A DNA stretch of 64,000 nucleotides from Rosettibacter firmus (GTDB taxonomy: Bacteria; Bacteroidota; Ignavibacteria; Ignavibacteriales; Melioribacteraceae): the NCBI RefSeq assembly GCF_036860695.1, contig NZ_JAYKGJ010000001.1:248001-312000 (forward strand). Direction: 5' to 3'. Positions within the stretch are counted from its first letter, which is position 1. Each line of letters opens with the position of its first letter. Under the pieces are notes generated by a model. The model was given only the letters and a program-made list of their open reading frames with translations. It did not search any database and was not told where the DNA came from. Made by a program: the position numbers and the translations under genes. Shown here in pieces: positions 46,859-55,392 of this stretch.

Positions 46859-48691
46859 TTATTCGACGGTTACGCTTTTTGCTAAATTTCTTGGCTGGTC
46901 TACATTTAGACCTTTTTTAACTGCAATATGATATGCTAATAATTGAAGTGGTATAACACTTAAAATTGGTTGAAGCATATCAATTGTTTTAGGAATTCTT
47001 ATAACGTGATCTACAATTTTTTCTATATGATCATCATCCTCATTAACAATTGCGAGTATTCTTCCTTTTCTTGCTTTAACTTCCTGAATATTACTTAGTA
47101 CTTTTTCATAAACACTATCTTTCATAGCCAAAAATACAACTGGCATATTTTCATCAATTAATGCAATTGGACCATGTTTCATTTCTGCTGCTGGATAACC
47201 TTCTGCATGGATATAGGAAATTTCTTTTAGTTTAAGAGCTCCTTCCAATGCTACAGGGAAATGATATCCACGACCAAGATATAAAAAGTTTTTACAATCG
47301 CTGTAGATATCAGCTATTGTTTTTATCTCATCATTAAGTTTAAGAATTTTCTCAACCTTTTTTGTAAGTGATTGCATTTCTTTAATAATTTCCTGACCAT
47401 CCTGTAAATTCATATTTTTCTTACGAGCTAATAACAAAGTTATTAATGAAAGAACTACTAATTGAGATGTAAAAGCTTTGGTTGATGCAACACCAATTTC
47501 TGGACCTGCATGAATGTACACTCCTGCATCACTTTCTCGAGCTATTGAGCTACCAACTACATTGCAAATGCCAAGACAAAGAGCCCCTTTCTTTTTGGCT
47601 TCTCGTAAAGATGCAAGTGTGTCTGCTGTTTCACCACTTTGAGAAATAAAAATTACTGTATCTTTTGGAGTAATGATTGGTCTTCTATATCTAAATTCTG
47701 ATGCATATTCAACTTCAACTGGAATACCAGCATACTGTTCCAACATATATTCACCAACAAGACCAGCATGCCAAGAAGTACCACAAGCAGAAATAATAAT
47801 TCTATCTGAATTTGCTATTCTATCTTCATAACCTTGCAAACCACCTAATTTTGAAATTCCTTCTTCATATAGTAACCTTCCTCTCATGGAATTATAAATC
47901 GATTCTGGTTGTTCCATAATTTCTTTAAGCATGAAATGAGGATATCCACCTTTAGTAATTTCATCAACACTCATATCGACTTCATGAATTTCTTTAATTA
48001 TTTCTTCATCATGAATATTCTTTGCGTGAAAGTGATCTTTATAAACTTCGGCTATATCCCCATCTTCCAAATAAACAACTTGACTTGTATATGTAATTAA
48101 AGCATTTACATCAGAAGCTATAAAGTTCTCATTTTTTCCAATTCCAATTACAAGTGGCGAACCTTTGCGAGCTACAACAATCTTATCAGGCTCTTCTTTA
48201 TAAATTACAGCAATGCCATATGTCCCTTCTACTTCATTCAAAGCATATCTAACAGCCTGGAATAAATTATTTTTTAACTTAAGATAATGATCAATCAGGT
48301 GTGCTAAAACTTCGGTATCTGTTTCACTCAAAAATTTATAGCCCTCGTTAATCAAACCTTTTTTTAAAGAAGCATAATTTTCAATAATACCATTATGAAT
48401 AATGAATAATGTTTTGTCATTATTCATATGTGGATGAGCATTTTCAATACTTGGCTCTCCATGTGTTGCCCAGCGTGTGTGACCAATTCCTAAGTTAGCA
48501 GATAAATTTTCATTATATAAAAGTTTTTCTAAATCTGCTACTTTCCCTTTTGTTTTGACAACCTTACACTCCTCAGAATTTATAATACCAATTCCTGCTG
48601 AATCGTACCCTCTATATTCAAGGCGTTTTAATCCTTCAATAAGAATAGGAATACAATTTTTGTTGCCTATGTAGCCAACAATACCACACAT
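46859..48691 (-). CDS. glmS: Glutamine-fructose-6-phosphate aminotransferase (isomerising)
   Basis: 610 residues, full length. MCGIVGYIGNK exposes the N-terminal nucleophilic Cys after Met removal; GHTRWATHGEPS and HNGIIENY complete the glutaminase site. Two SIS domains follow (ISACGTSWHAGLVGEY, FISQSGETADTLASL, LGRGYHFPVALEGALKLKEI) and the C-terminal LAKSVTVE is the family ending. It makes GlcN-6-P for cell wall and LPS. First gene of the glmS-GTPase-arcC-argF run. The ~240-bp leader does not show a glmS ribozyme that I can recognise. Confidence 0.98.
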   Translation of the reverse strand: MCGIVGYIGNKNCIPILIEGLKRLEYRGYDSAGIGIINSEECKVVKTKGKVADLEKLLYNENLSANLGIGHTRWATHGEPSIENAHPHMNNDKTLFIIHNGIIENYASLKKGLINEGYKFLSETDTEVLAHLIDHYLKLKNNLFQAVRYALNEVEGTYGIAVIYKEEPDKIVVARKGSPLVIGIGKNENFIASDVNALITYTSQVVYLEDGDIAEVYKDHFHAKNIHDEEIIKEIHEVDMSVDEITKGGYPHFMLKEIMEQPESIYNSMRGRLLYEEGISKLGGLQGYEDRIANSDRIIISACGTSWHAGLVGEYMLEQYAGIPVEVEYASEFRYRRPIITPKDTVIFISQSGETADTLASLREAKKKGALCLGICNVVGSSIARESDAGVYIHAGPEIGVASTKAFTSQLVVLSLITLLLARKKNMNLQDGQEIIKEMQSLTKKVEKILKLNDEIKTIADIYSDCKNFLYLGRGYHFPVALEGALKLKEISYIHAEGYPAAEMKHGPIALIDENMPVVFLAMKDSVYEKVLSNIQEVKARKGRILAIVNEDDDHIEKIVDHVIRIPKTIDMLQPILSVIPLQLLAYHIAVKKGLNVDQPRNLAKSVTVE

Positions 48692-48930
48692 ATGAACTCC
48701 TAATTAATTTTAAAAAAGATGAATAATTAATACTAAATTAATGATCAGGGCAAGGACGTAACAGTAGCAGTTTTGATTTGAAGTGTACCCTCTTTTTATT
48801 ATTGATATAATTTAGAATTTTCATAAATATCGCTTAAAGTCCATACCAAATTTCTGAAAAAGTTTATGGATTATCAACTGCTTAAAATTTTGCATAACAT
48901 TTTTCAACAATATAAAGGGATTTTTATTGG

Positions 48931-48962
48931 TTTGAATGTTGAAATACGTAGTTATATATTTG
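48931..48962 (+). promoter_or_regulatory. Promoter of tRNA-Arg
   Basis: TTTG (48931-48934), 20 bp, TATATTTG (48955-48962), i.e. the TTTG / TAnnTTTG pair; in sigma-70 terms TTGAAT-17-TATATT. It lies 25 bp before the tRNA. The rest of the 48692-48930 gap is the glmS leader and shows nothing else I can name. Confidence 0.6.
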
Positions 48963-48987
48963 CAATGGTTTTTCAAAATTTTTATAT

Positions 48988-49061
48988 GCGCCCGTAGCTC
49001 AATTGGATAGAGCATCTGACTACGGATCAGAAGGTTGAGGGTTCGAATCCTTCCGGGCGTA
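48988..49061 (+). tRNA. tRNA-Arg (ACG)
   Basis: 74-base cloverleaf: acceptor GCGCCCG with CGGGCGT (one G-U pair at the end), D-arm GCTC...GAGC, anticodon stem TCTGA/TCAGA with loop CTACGGA giving anticodon ACG, and T-arm GAGGGTTCGAATCCTTC. Discriminator A, no encoded CCA. A spurious reverse-strand frame covers it. Confidence 0.97.
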
Positions 49062-49098
49062 CTAATATTCTTCCTATTCAATCTAATTTCATATAGCG

Positions 49099-49169
49099 TC
49101 TGACTACGGATCAGAAGGTTGAGGGTTCTTCCATTGGAATCCCTTTGGGAGAATCCTTCCGGGCGTACT
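49099..49169 (+). pseudogene. Partial, interrupted copy of tRNA-Arg(ACG)
   Basis: The 49 bases at 49015-49063 (anticodon stem to just past the 3' end of the tRNA) recur exactly at 49099-49169, split by a 22-base insertion (49129-49150) in the T-loop between GGTTC and GAATC. The insertion consists of two 11-base palindromes, TTCCATTGGAA and TCCCTTTGGGA. The 5' half of the tRNA is absent, so it cannot fold as a tRNA. Immediate flanking bases also partly match (6 of 8 just upstream). It may be the scar of an integration event at the tRNA 3' end or a local duplication; no integrase is nearby. Confidence 0.85.
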
Positions 49170-49304
49170 TAAACCAGGAAAAATTTTGGAATCAATAAAT
49201 CAGGTTATTCATTTATTTTGCTTGTAATCCTTTTCTTATATATTTGTATTGGATATTTCTTAAATGATAATATTAATTGTATTAAATAGTGTTTGAAGAC
49301 AGGA

Positions 49305-49322
49305 ACTATTTTTTTAAATAGT
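49305..49322. promoter_or_regulatory. Inverted repeat ahead of the metal-efflux genes
   Basis: ACTATTT (49305-49311) and AAATAGT (49316-49322) flank four T. A second AAATAGTGTTT-like half lies at 49284-49294 before it. About 60 bp upstream of the first efflux gene, it may be an operator; in such AT-rich DNA chance is possible. The 49170-49384 gap holds nothing else clear. Confidence 0.3.
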
Positions 49323-49384
49323 ATGTTTTCATGAATAAATTATAAATGAAAAAAATCATTACCCTGAAAGTTTGATTATTGAGT

Positions 49385-49708
49385 ATGAATATTAAGCTTA
49401 TTTCGATTTTCACACTATTAGTGATTGTATTTGTTTTTCTACACTCAGAAGCTGACTTATTTGCTCCCGAAAATGATAGTCATGACGTACACGATTATTG
49501 TGAAATCGTAAAAACTGCTACAACAAAAATTACAAAATACTCATTAAAAGAAATTCTCAATTTAATTACTAATCAACCAATTAGCCCTGATCTCATCGAT
49601 ACAAAAAACGAATTCAATAAATCATTAATAATTTTTTATAAAGAACGGTCATACTCTCACCAAAAGATAACTGAATTATATCTTTTCGATCGAACTTTTC
49701 GAATTTGA
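49385..49708 (+). CDS. Small exported protein at the head of the metal-efflux operon
   Basis: 107 residues from the ATG at 49385 (a TTG two codons earlier is in frame). A signal peptide (ISIFTLLVIVFVFLHSEA) precedes a ~85-residue domain with a possible metal-binding cluster HDVHDYC near residues 33-40 and no recognised family. The stop is 75 bp before the CzcC-like gene. Small His/Cys-containing periplasmic proteins head several Bacteroidota czc operons, but I cannot name a family. A metal chaperone or sensor role is speculation. Confidence 0.6.
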   Translation: MNIKLISIFTLLVIVFVFLHSEADLFAPENDSHDVHDYCEIVKTATTKITKYSLKEILNLITNQPISPDLIDTKNEFNKSLIIFYKERSYSHQKITELYLFDRTFRI

Positions 49709-49782
49709 TCTTTCACACTTCCCTACTCTGCAAATCTTTTTAAGTAATATCATTATCAATTTTAAAAATATCTGGAGTTAGT

Positions 49783-51090
49783 ATGTTCAATTTTTCTTTT
49801 ACAGGTAAGCAATTACTTATCTTTATTATCATATCGACATTTAATATTTATAATGCACAGGAAAATAACAGGGTTATAAAATTATCATTAGAAAAAGGAA
49901 TTGAGATAGTTCTGCAACATAATCCAGAAATAATTTCTGCATCTAAAGAAATTGATGCTTCGGTGGGAAGAATTCTTCAGGCAGGAAGATTACAAAATTC
50001 AGAACTTTCAATTGAAGTGAACGAAATTCCCAATATTTATGAATTTGGAAATGCAGGAGAACTCGATATAAACTTTAATCAACCAATCGAATTCTTTGGA
50101 AAAAGAAGTAATAGAATTCAATCTGCAGAAATTCAAAAAAGAATTGCAGAATTAAATTATGAAAGAATTAAAAAACTAATTACTGCTCAATTTAAAAAAG
50201 TTTATTATAACGGACTCCTTTCAAATCAGATTGTTGAAAGCATCGAAGCAAATATAAATTTACTTAATGATTTTCTTGCACAGGTTACTGATCGTTATCA
50301 AACTGGTACAAGTACCTATCTGGATGTTATTCGTGCAAAGGTTGAAATAGCAAGATTAAAGAATGAACTTTTTGATGCAAGAAAAAATTTTCAACAAGTA
50401 ATTGCACAATTAAAAATTCTTTTAGGGAATGAAAATGGAACAGAATTTATTTTGACTGATTCACTGAATTATAATTTTTCAGAAATAAACAAAGATAGCA
50501 TAATTGAATTTTACTCTTCTCAGAGTAACTTTCTGAAAATTGCAGAACTTCAGGTACTTCAGAATAAATCATCGCTGACCATTGCTCAGAAAAATGCTTT
50601 ACCTGATTTTAATTTTGGTTTGTCTTTTCAAAACAGACAATCCGATTTATACAGAAAATCCAATCAATATTTAGGCTTAAATATTGGTATCTCACTTCCA
50701 ATGTTTTATTCAAGTGGAGTGCGTGGTGATATTATTGAAGCTGAGGCTAATCTTTCCATTTCTGAGATTCGTTATCAGTATATAAAAACAAGAATTATGC
50801 AGAACATAAAAACAGCATTAAATAATTTTTTATTTGCTGAAGAACAACTGAGATTGTTTGATTCTTCTCTTTTAAGAGATATTGAAGATGAACTTCGTGC
50901 TGGAATCACAGCGTATCAAAACAATCAGATTGACTTGCTTAATCTTTTTGATATTTACAGAACATATCGTGCAACCAAAGTTGAATATTCACGCACAATT
51001 TACAATACACTTGTTGCATTAGTCGAGCTTGAAACTGCAGGAGAAAAATGGAACACAGATTTAAATAATCTGCTTAACGATGCAGATTAA
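49783..51090 (+). CDS. czcC: CzcC-like outer-membrane efflux protein (TolC family)
   Basis: 435 residues with a signal peptide. Two TolC-type repeats of long helices are seen: LSLEKGIEIVLQHNPEIISASKE ... RYQTGTSTYLDVIRAKVEIARLK, and a second one ending LRAGITAYQNNQIDLLNLFDIYRTYR. It forms the outer-membrane exit duct of the RND pump whose adaptor and pump genes follow. Only family-level evidence separates CzcC from other TolC members; neighbouring czcB and czcA decide it. Confidence 0.9.
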   Translation: MFNFSFTGKQLLIFIIISTFNIYNAQENNRVIKLSLEKGIEIVLQHNPEIISASKEIDASVGRILQAGRLQNSELSIEVNEIPNIYEFGNAGELDINFNQPIEFFGKRSNRIQSAEIQKRIAELNYERIKKLITAQFKKVYYNGLLSNQIVESIEANINLLNDFLAQVTDRYQTGTSTYLDVIRAKVEIARLKNELFDARKNFQQVIAQLKILLGNENGTEFILTDSLNYNFSEINKDSIIEFYSSQSNFLKIAELQVLQNKSSLTIAQKNALPDFNFGLSFQNRQSDLYRKSNQYLGLNIGISLPMFYSSGVRGDIIEAEANLSISEIRYQYIKTRIMQNIKTALNNFLFAEEQLRLFDSSLLRDIEDELRAGITAYQNNQIDLLNLFDIYRTYRATKVEYSRTIYNTLVALVELETAGEKWNTDLNNLLNDAD

Positions 51091-51184
51091 ACCAAATTGC
51101 TCAGATAAAATTTTTCATCTGAATTTATAAGTTATCTGTTCAATCATAGTTGTATTGATTCTAAAAATTTTTAATGGAGATAAT

Positions 51185-52306
51185 ATGAATAAAAAAATAA
51201 TTCTCATTTACTTAATAACAACAGCTTTATTATTACTTAGTTGTAGCAATCAAACAGATGAACAAAATGAAAATCAGAATTATCCCGAAAGAAATCACAC
51301 AGATGTAAAAAATGAAATTATTCTCACTTCTCATCAGCTTCAACACATTGATTTAAAAACAGCGATTGTTGAAGTAAAAGAAGTTGATATCCCGCTAATT
51401 CTTTCAGGTAGGATTGCTTTGAATGAAGCATTAACAGCTCATATCACTTCTCGTATAAAAGGTAGAATTGAAAAAGTTCACGCTCTGGTTTCAGATCGTG
51501 TAAGCAAAGGTGAAGTTTTGCTTGAACTTTACAGTCAGGATTTTCTTGCAATGCAATCAGAATTTATTCAAGCAGAAGAGAGATTAAAGAGGATAAAAGA
51601 AAACGATCCTGAATATGCAACAGCAAAATCTATTTATGAATCAGCAAAAAAGAAACTTGAAGTTATTGGACTGAATAAAGAAGAGATTCAGAATCTTGCA
51701 GATAACCATACTCCATTGACTTTGCTTCCTGTTCGTGCACCTTTTGCTGGAACTTTAATAAGTGGAGAAGCTCGACTTGGAGAATTTGTTGATGTTGGTA
51801 AGGATTTTTTCCTTCTTGCAAATCTTCAGAATCTTTGGGTTCTTGCAGATGTATTTGAGAAAGACCTTCCATTTATCAGTGAAGGAATGATAGGCGAAGT
51901 AATTCCTTCTGCATATCCAAATGATTCATTCAAAGCTAAGCTTACAAGAATTTATGATATAGTTGAATCAACTTCCCGAACAATCAAAGCAAGATTTGAA
52001 GTATCTAATACTTCTAACAAACTAAAGCCCGAAATGTTTGTCACAGTCAAAGTCTATTCAAAACTTAGTGGATCAAATCCAAAAGTTTCTTCTTCTGCTA
52101 TTATGAAAGAAAAAAATGGTGCTTATGTTTTTGTTGCATTAAATGATACAACATTTCAGAGAAGAGAAGTCAGTTTAGGCAAAGAGACAAAAGAATATTG
52201 TGAAGTTCTTACCGGACTAAAAGCAGGTGAAAAAGTTGTTACGAGAGGAACATTCTATCTTAAATCCGAGCTTGCAAAAGAAACATTTCTAGAGGAGGAA
52301 GAATGA
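51185..52306 (+). CDS. czcB: CzcB-like periplasmic adaptor lipoprotein
   Basis: 373 residues from the ATG at 51185, which has GGAG seven bases upstream (the frame opens ten codons earlier). Lipobox LLLLSC gives a lipidated Cys near residue 19. The mature protein has the HlyD/CzcB layout: beta-barrel and lipoyl halves (SRIKGRIEKVHALVSDRVSKGEVLLELYSQDF), a helical hairpin, and the second lipoyl half (PVRAPFAGTLISGEARLGEFV). It links the inner-membrane pump to CzcC. It overlaps czcA by four bases. Confidence 0.92.
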   Translation: MNKKIILIYLITTALLLLSCSNQTDEQNENQNYPERNHTDVKNEIILTSHQLQHIDLKTAIVEVKEVDIPLILSGRIALNEALTAHITSRIKGRIEKVHALVSDRVSKGEVLLELYSQDFLAMQSEFIQAEERLKRIKENDPEYATAKSIYESAKKKLEVIGLNKEEIQNLADNHTPLTLLPVRAPFAGTLISGEARLGEFVDVGKDFFLLANLQNLWVLADVFEKDLPFISEGMIGEVIPSAYPNDSFKAKLTRIYDIVESTSRTIKARFEVSNTSNKLKPEMFVTVKVYSKLSGSNPKVSSSAIMKEKNGAYVFVALNDTTFQRREVSLGKETKEYCEVLTGLKAGEKVVTRGTFYLKSELAKETFLEEEE

Positions 52307-55300
52307 TCAATAAAATAATTCTCTTCGCTGTACGCCAACGAATGTTTGTATTGCTCGGAGTTATTGCTCTCATAATCGGTGGAATAATCGCTGCCAATCG
52401 ATTGCCTATTGACGCAGTTCCAGATATTACCACAAATCAGGTTCAGATATTTACTGTTGCGCCTGCATTGGCACCACAGGAAATTGAACGTCTTGTTTCA
52501 TATCCTATTGAAATTGCTATGCAAAACCTCCCCGACATTGAAGAAGTTCGTTCAGTTTCAAAATTTGGTCTTTCTGTTGTAACAGTAATTTTTAAAGAAA
52601 ATGTTGATACTTACTTTGGTAGACAATTAGTATTCGAACGGCTTCAGGAAGCAAAAGGAGATTTACCAGAAGGACTTGAACCGGAGCTTGGACCTGTAAC
52701 AACAGGTCTTGGTGAAATTTATCAGTATCAGGTTGTCGGTGAAGGTTATACTCCAATGGAGCTTCGTTCAATTCAGGATTGGATAATTTCAAAACAACTC
52801 GCAGGAATACCGGGATTGGCAGAAGTTAATACTTTTGGCGGAGAGCTTAAACAATATCAGGTTCAAATAGATCCACAAAAACTTTTAAAATATAATCTTT
52901 CACTCCGTGATGTGATTGAAGCAGTTGAAAAAAACAATGCAAACGCTCCAGGTGGATACATCGAACATAAACAGGAACAATACATTGTAGTAGGTGAAGG
53001 TCTTGCAAAAACAATATCTGATATCGAAAACATTATTGTTAAAGCTAATGATGGAATTCCAATTTTTGTAAGAGATGTTGCTGAAGTAAAAGAAGGCGCA
53101 GCTATTCGTCAAGGTGCTGCAACTTTAAACGGTAAAACAGAAATTGTTGCTGGAATGACAATGATGCTTAAAGGCGAAAATGCTAGATTGGTTACAGAAA
53201 GAGTTAAAGAGCGTATGAAGGAAATTGAAAAAAATCTTCCACCCGGGGTTCGGATTGTTCCTTTTTATGATAGAACACAGTTAGTCGAAAAAACAATTCA
53301 TACTGTAATAAGAAATCTTACTGAAGGTGGTTTACTGGTAATTATAATTCTATTCCTTCTACTAATGAATTTACGCGGTGGTTTTATTGTTGCTTCGGTA
53401 ATTCCTTTATCAATGTTGTTTGCATTAATTATGATGAAACTTAATGGAATATCAGGTAATCTTATGTCACTTGGTGCAATTGATTTTGGAATTATAGTTG
53501 ACGGTGCAGTTGTGTTGATGGAGAATGCAATTCGTAAACTTCACGAAAGACAACATTCGCCCGGAATTAATGAAGGTGTGCAACAAACTTTAGTTGGTTC
53601 ATTTCTAGAAGTTGGAAGACCACTTGTATTTGGTGTCTTAATAATAATTATCGTATATCTTCCAATACTTTCTTTACAAGGAACAGAAGGAAAAATGTTC
53701 AAACCAATGGCATACACTGTTGTATTTGCACTCATTGGTGCTTTGTTTCTCACATTAACTTATGTCCCGGTTGCAAGTACTTTCTTTTTTAAGAATGGAA
53801 GAGTATCTGAGAAAGAAAGTCCAATTATAAAATTTTTGAAACCACGTTATCATAAAACACTTCTCTTTGCATTAAAGCATAAGATAATTGTTGTTGTGAG
53901 TGCGGCTTTAATTTTTATTGCATCACTAATTTTGTTTACAAGACTGGGCGGAGAATTTATCCCTACTCTCGATGAAGGTGATATACTTATTGAATTAAGA
54001 CGGCTTCCAAGTATTTCACTTACTGAATCAATTCATACTGCACAAATGCTTGAAGCTGAATTAAAATCTATCCCAGAAGTAATAAGTGTTGTTACCAAAA
54101 CTGGCAGACCGGAAATTGCAACCGATCCAATGAGTATTTATCAAAGTGATGTTTATATTAAGATGCTCCCAAGAGAGAAATGGAAAACAGCAAAAACAAA
54201 AGACGAAATGATTGCAAAAATGACTGAAGTGATGAATAGAATTCCCGGTATTGGTGGAGGATTTTCACAGCCGATTGAAATGCGCTTCAATGAATTAATT
54301 GCCGGTGTTCGTTCAGATGTGGGTGTAAAAATTTTTGGCGAGGATCTCGATACACTTGCACGTATTGCAAATGATGTCGCTGAATTAATGCAGAAAATCA
54401 AAGGTTCTGCAGATATTCGTGTTCAGCAGACAGAAGGACTTCCCCAGCTTCGAATAGTAGTTGACAGAAACAAAATTGCACGTTACGGAATCAATATTGC
54501 TGATGTAAATATATTGATTGAGACTGCACTTGCAGGCACAAATGTTGGAAAAATCTATGAAGGTGAAAAGCAATTTGACCTTGTTGTAAAATTGAATCAA
54601 CAATCAAGTAATAATATTGAATCAATTCAAAATTTACTTGTTCCAACAACAAATAATGGTACACTGGTTCGTCTTGGAGATATTGCAGATTTTATGATGA
54701 TCGAAGGTCCGGCAGAAATTTCTCACTCTGCGGGAAGAAGAATGATAATAACAGAATGCAATGTTCGCGAAAGAGATTTACAGAGTTATGTTAAAGAATT
54801 ACAATCAAAAATTGATAAACAAATTTATCTTCCTGTTGGCTATCAAATTAAATATGGTGGTGAATTTGAAAATCTTGAAAGAGCTACTGAAAGATTATAT
54901 ATAGTTGTTCCTATAGCATTAGGATTAATATTTATTTTATTATTTGTTTCAGTTAATTCAATTAGACAGGCACTAATAATTTTTACCGGAATACCTTTTG
55001 CGATTGTTGGTGGTGTTGTTGCATTGTGGATAAGAGATATTCCTTTTTCAATTTCCGCCGGCGTTGGATTCATAGCGTTATTTGGTGTTGCAGTTCTTAA
55101 TGGTGTTGTTATGCTAACTTATTATAACACACTGATTAAAGAAGGGATGAATATCAGAGATGCAGTTATTAAAGGTTCTGAAATTCGTTTACGTCCAGTA
55201 ATAACTACAGCACTGGTTGCTTCTTTAGGATTTATTCCAATGGCTTTATCAACTTCTCCCGGTGCAGAAGTGCAAAGACCACTTGCCACAGTTGTAATCG

Positions 55301-55392
55301 GTGGTTTAATTACATCAACTTTATTAACTCTGGTTGTTTTACCAACAATATTTGATTGGATAGAAAAAAGAAAAGAAGAAAGGGATTTATGA
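52303..55392 (+). CDS. czcA: CzcA-like heavy-metal RND efflux pump
   Basis: 1029 residues, full RND length with twelve helices and two large periplasmic loops. The divalent-metal signature GAIDFGIIVDGAVVLMENAI in the fourth helix carries the two Asp of the proton relay, as in CzcA rather than the Cu/Ag pump CusA. The porter domain contains typical GVRSDVGVKIFGEDLD. It pumps metals such as Zn, Cd, Co or Ni from periplasm or cytoplasm. Four-base overlaps (ATGA) at both ends show tight coupling with czcB and the downstream membrane protein. Confidence 0.95.
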   Translation: MINKIILFAVRQRMFVLLGVIALIIGGIIAANRLPIDAVPDITTNQVQIFTVAPALAPQEIERLVSYPIEIAMQNLPDIEEVRSVSKFGLSVVTVIFKENVDTYFGRQLVFERLQEAKGDLPEGLEPELGPVTTGLGEIYQYQVVGEGYTPMELRSIQDWIISKQLAGIPGLAEVNTFGGELKQYQVQIDPQKLLKYNLSLRDVIEAVEKNNANAPGGYIEHKQEQYIVVGEGLAKTISDIENIIVKANDGIPIFVRDVAEVKEGAAIRQGAATLNGKTEIVAGMTMMLKGENARLVTERVKERMKEIEKNLPPGVRIVPFYDRTQLVEKTIHTVIRNLTEGGLLVIIILFLLLMNLRGGFIVASVIPLSMLFALIMMKLNGISGNLMSLGAIDFGIIVDGAVVLMENAIRKLHERQHSPGINEGVQQTLVGSFLEVGRPLVFGVLIIIIVYLPILSLQGTEGKMFKPMAYTVVFALIGALFLTLTYVPVASTFFFKNGRVSEKESPIIKFLKPRYHKTLLFALKHKIIVVVSAALIFIASLILFTRLGGEFIPTLDEGDILIELRRLPSISLTESIHTAQMLEAELKSIPEVISVVTKTGRPEIATDPMSIYQSDVYIKMLPREKWKTAKTKDEMIAKMTEVMNRIPGIGGGFSQPIEMRFNELIAGVRSDVGVKIFGEDLDTLARIANDVAELMQKIKGSADIRVQQTEGLPQLRIVVDRNKIARYGINIADVNILIETALAGTNVGKIYEGEKQFDLVVKLNQQSSNNIESIQNLLVPTTNNGTLVRLGDIADFMMIEGPAEISHSAGRRMIITECNVRERDLQSYVKELQSKIDKQIYLPVGYQIKYGGEFENLERATERLYIVVPIALGLIFILLFVSVNSIRQALIIFTGIPFAIVGGVVALWIRDIPFSISAGVGFIALFGVAVLNGVVMLTYYNTLIKEGMNIRDAVIKGSEIRLRPVITTALVASLGFIPMALSTSPGAEVQRPLATVVIGGLITSTLLTLVVLPTIFDWIEKRKEERDL

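Noticed and set aside
48692-48930. glmS ribozyme or other riboswitch ahead of glmS
   Set aside because: No recognisable glmS-ribozyme core or other known riboswitch pattern was found by eye; a covariance-model search would be needed to exclude it.
48821-49081. 86-residue minus-strand frame containing TPGRIRTLNLLIRSQ
   Set aside because: It is the reverse complement of the tRNA-Arg gene plus flank, a well-known source of false protein annotations.
49096-49169. Second functional tRNA-Arg gene
   Set aside because: It lacks the acceptor 5' strand and D-arm and its T-loop is split by 22 bases, so no cloverleaf forms.
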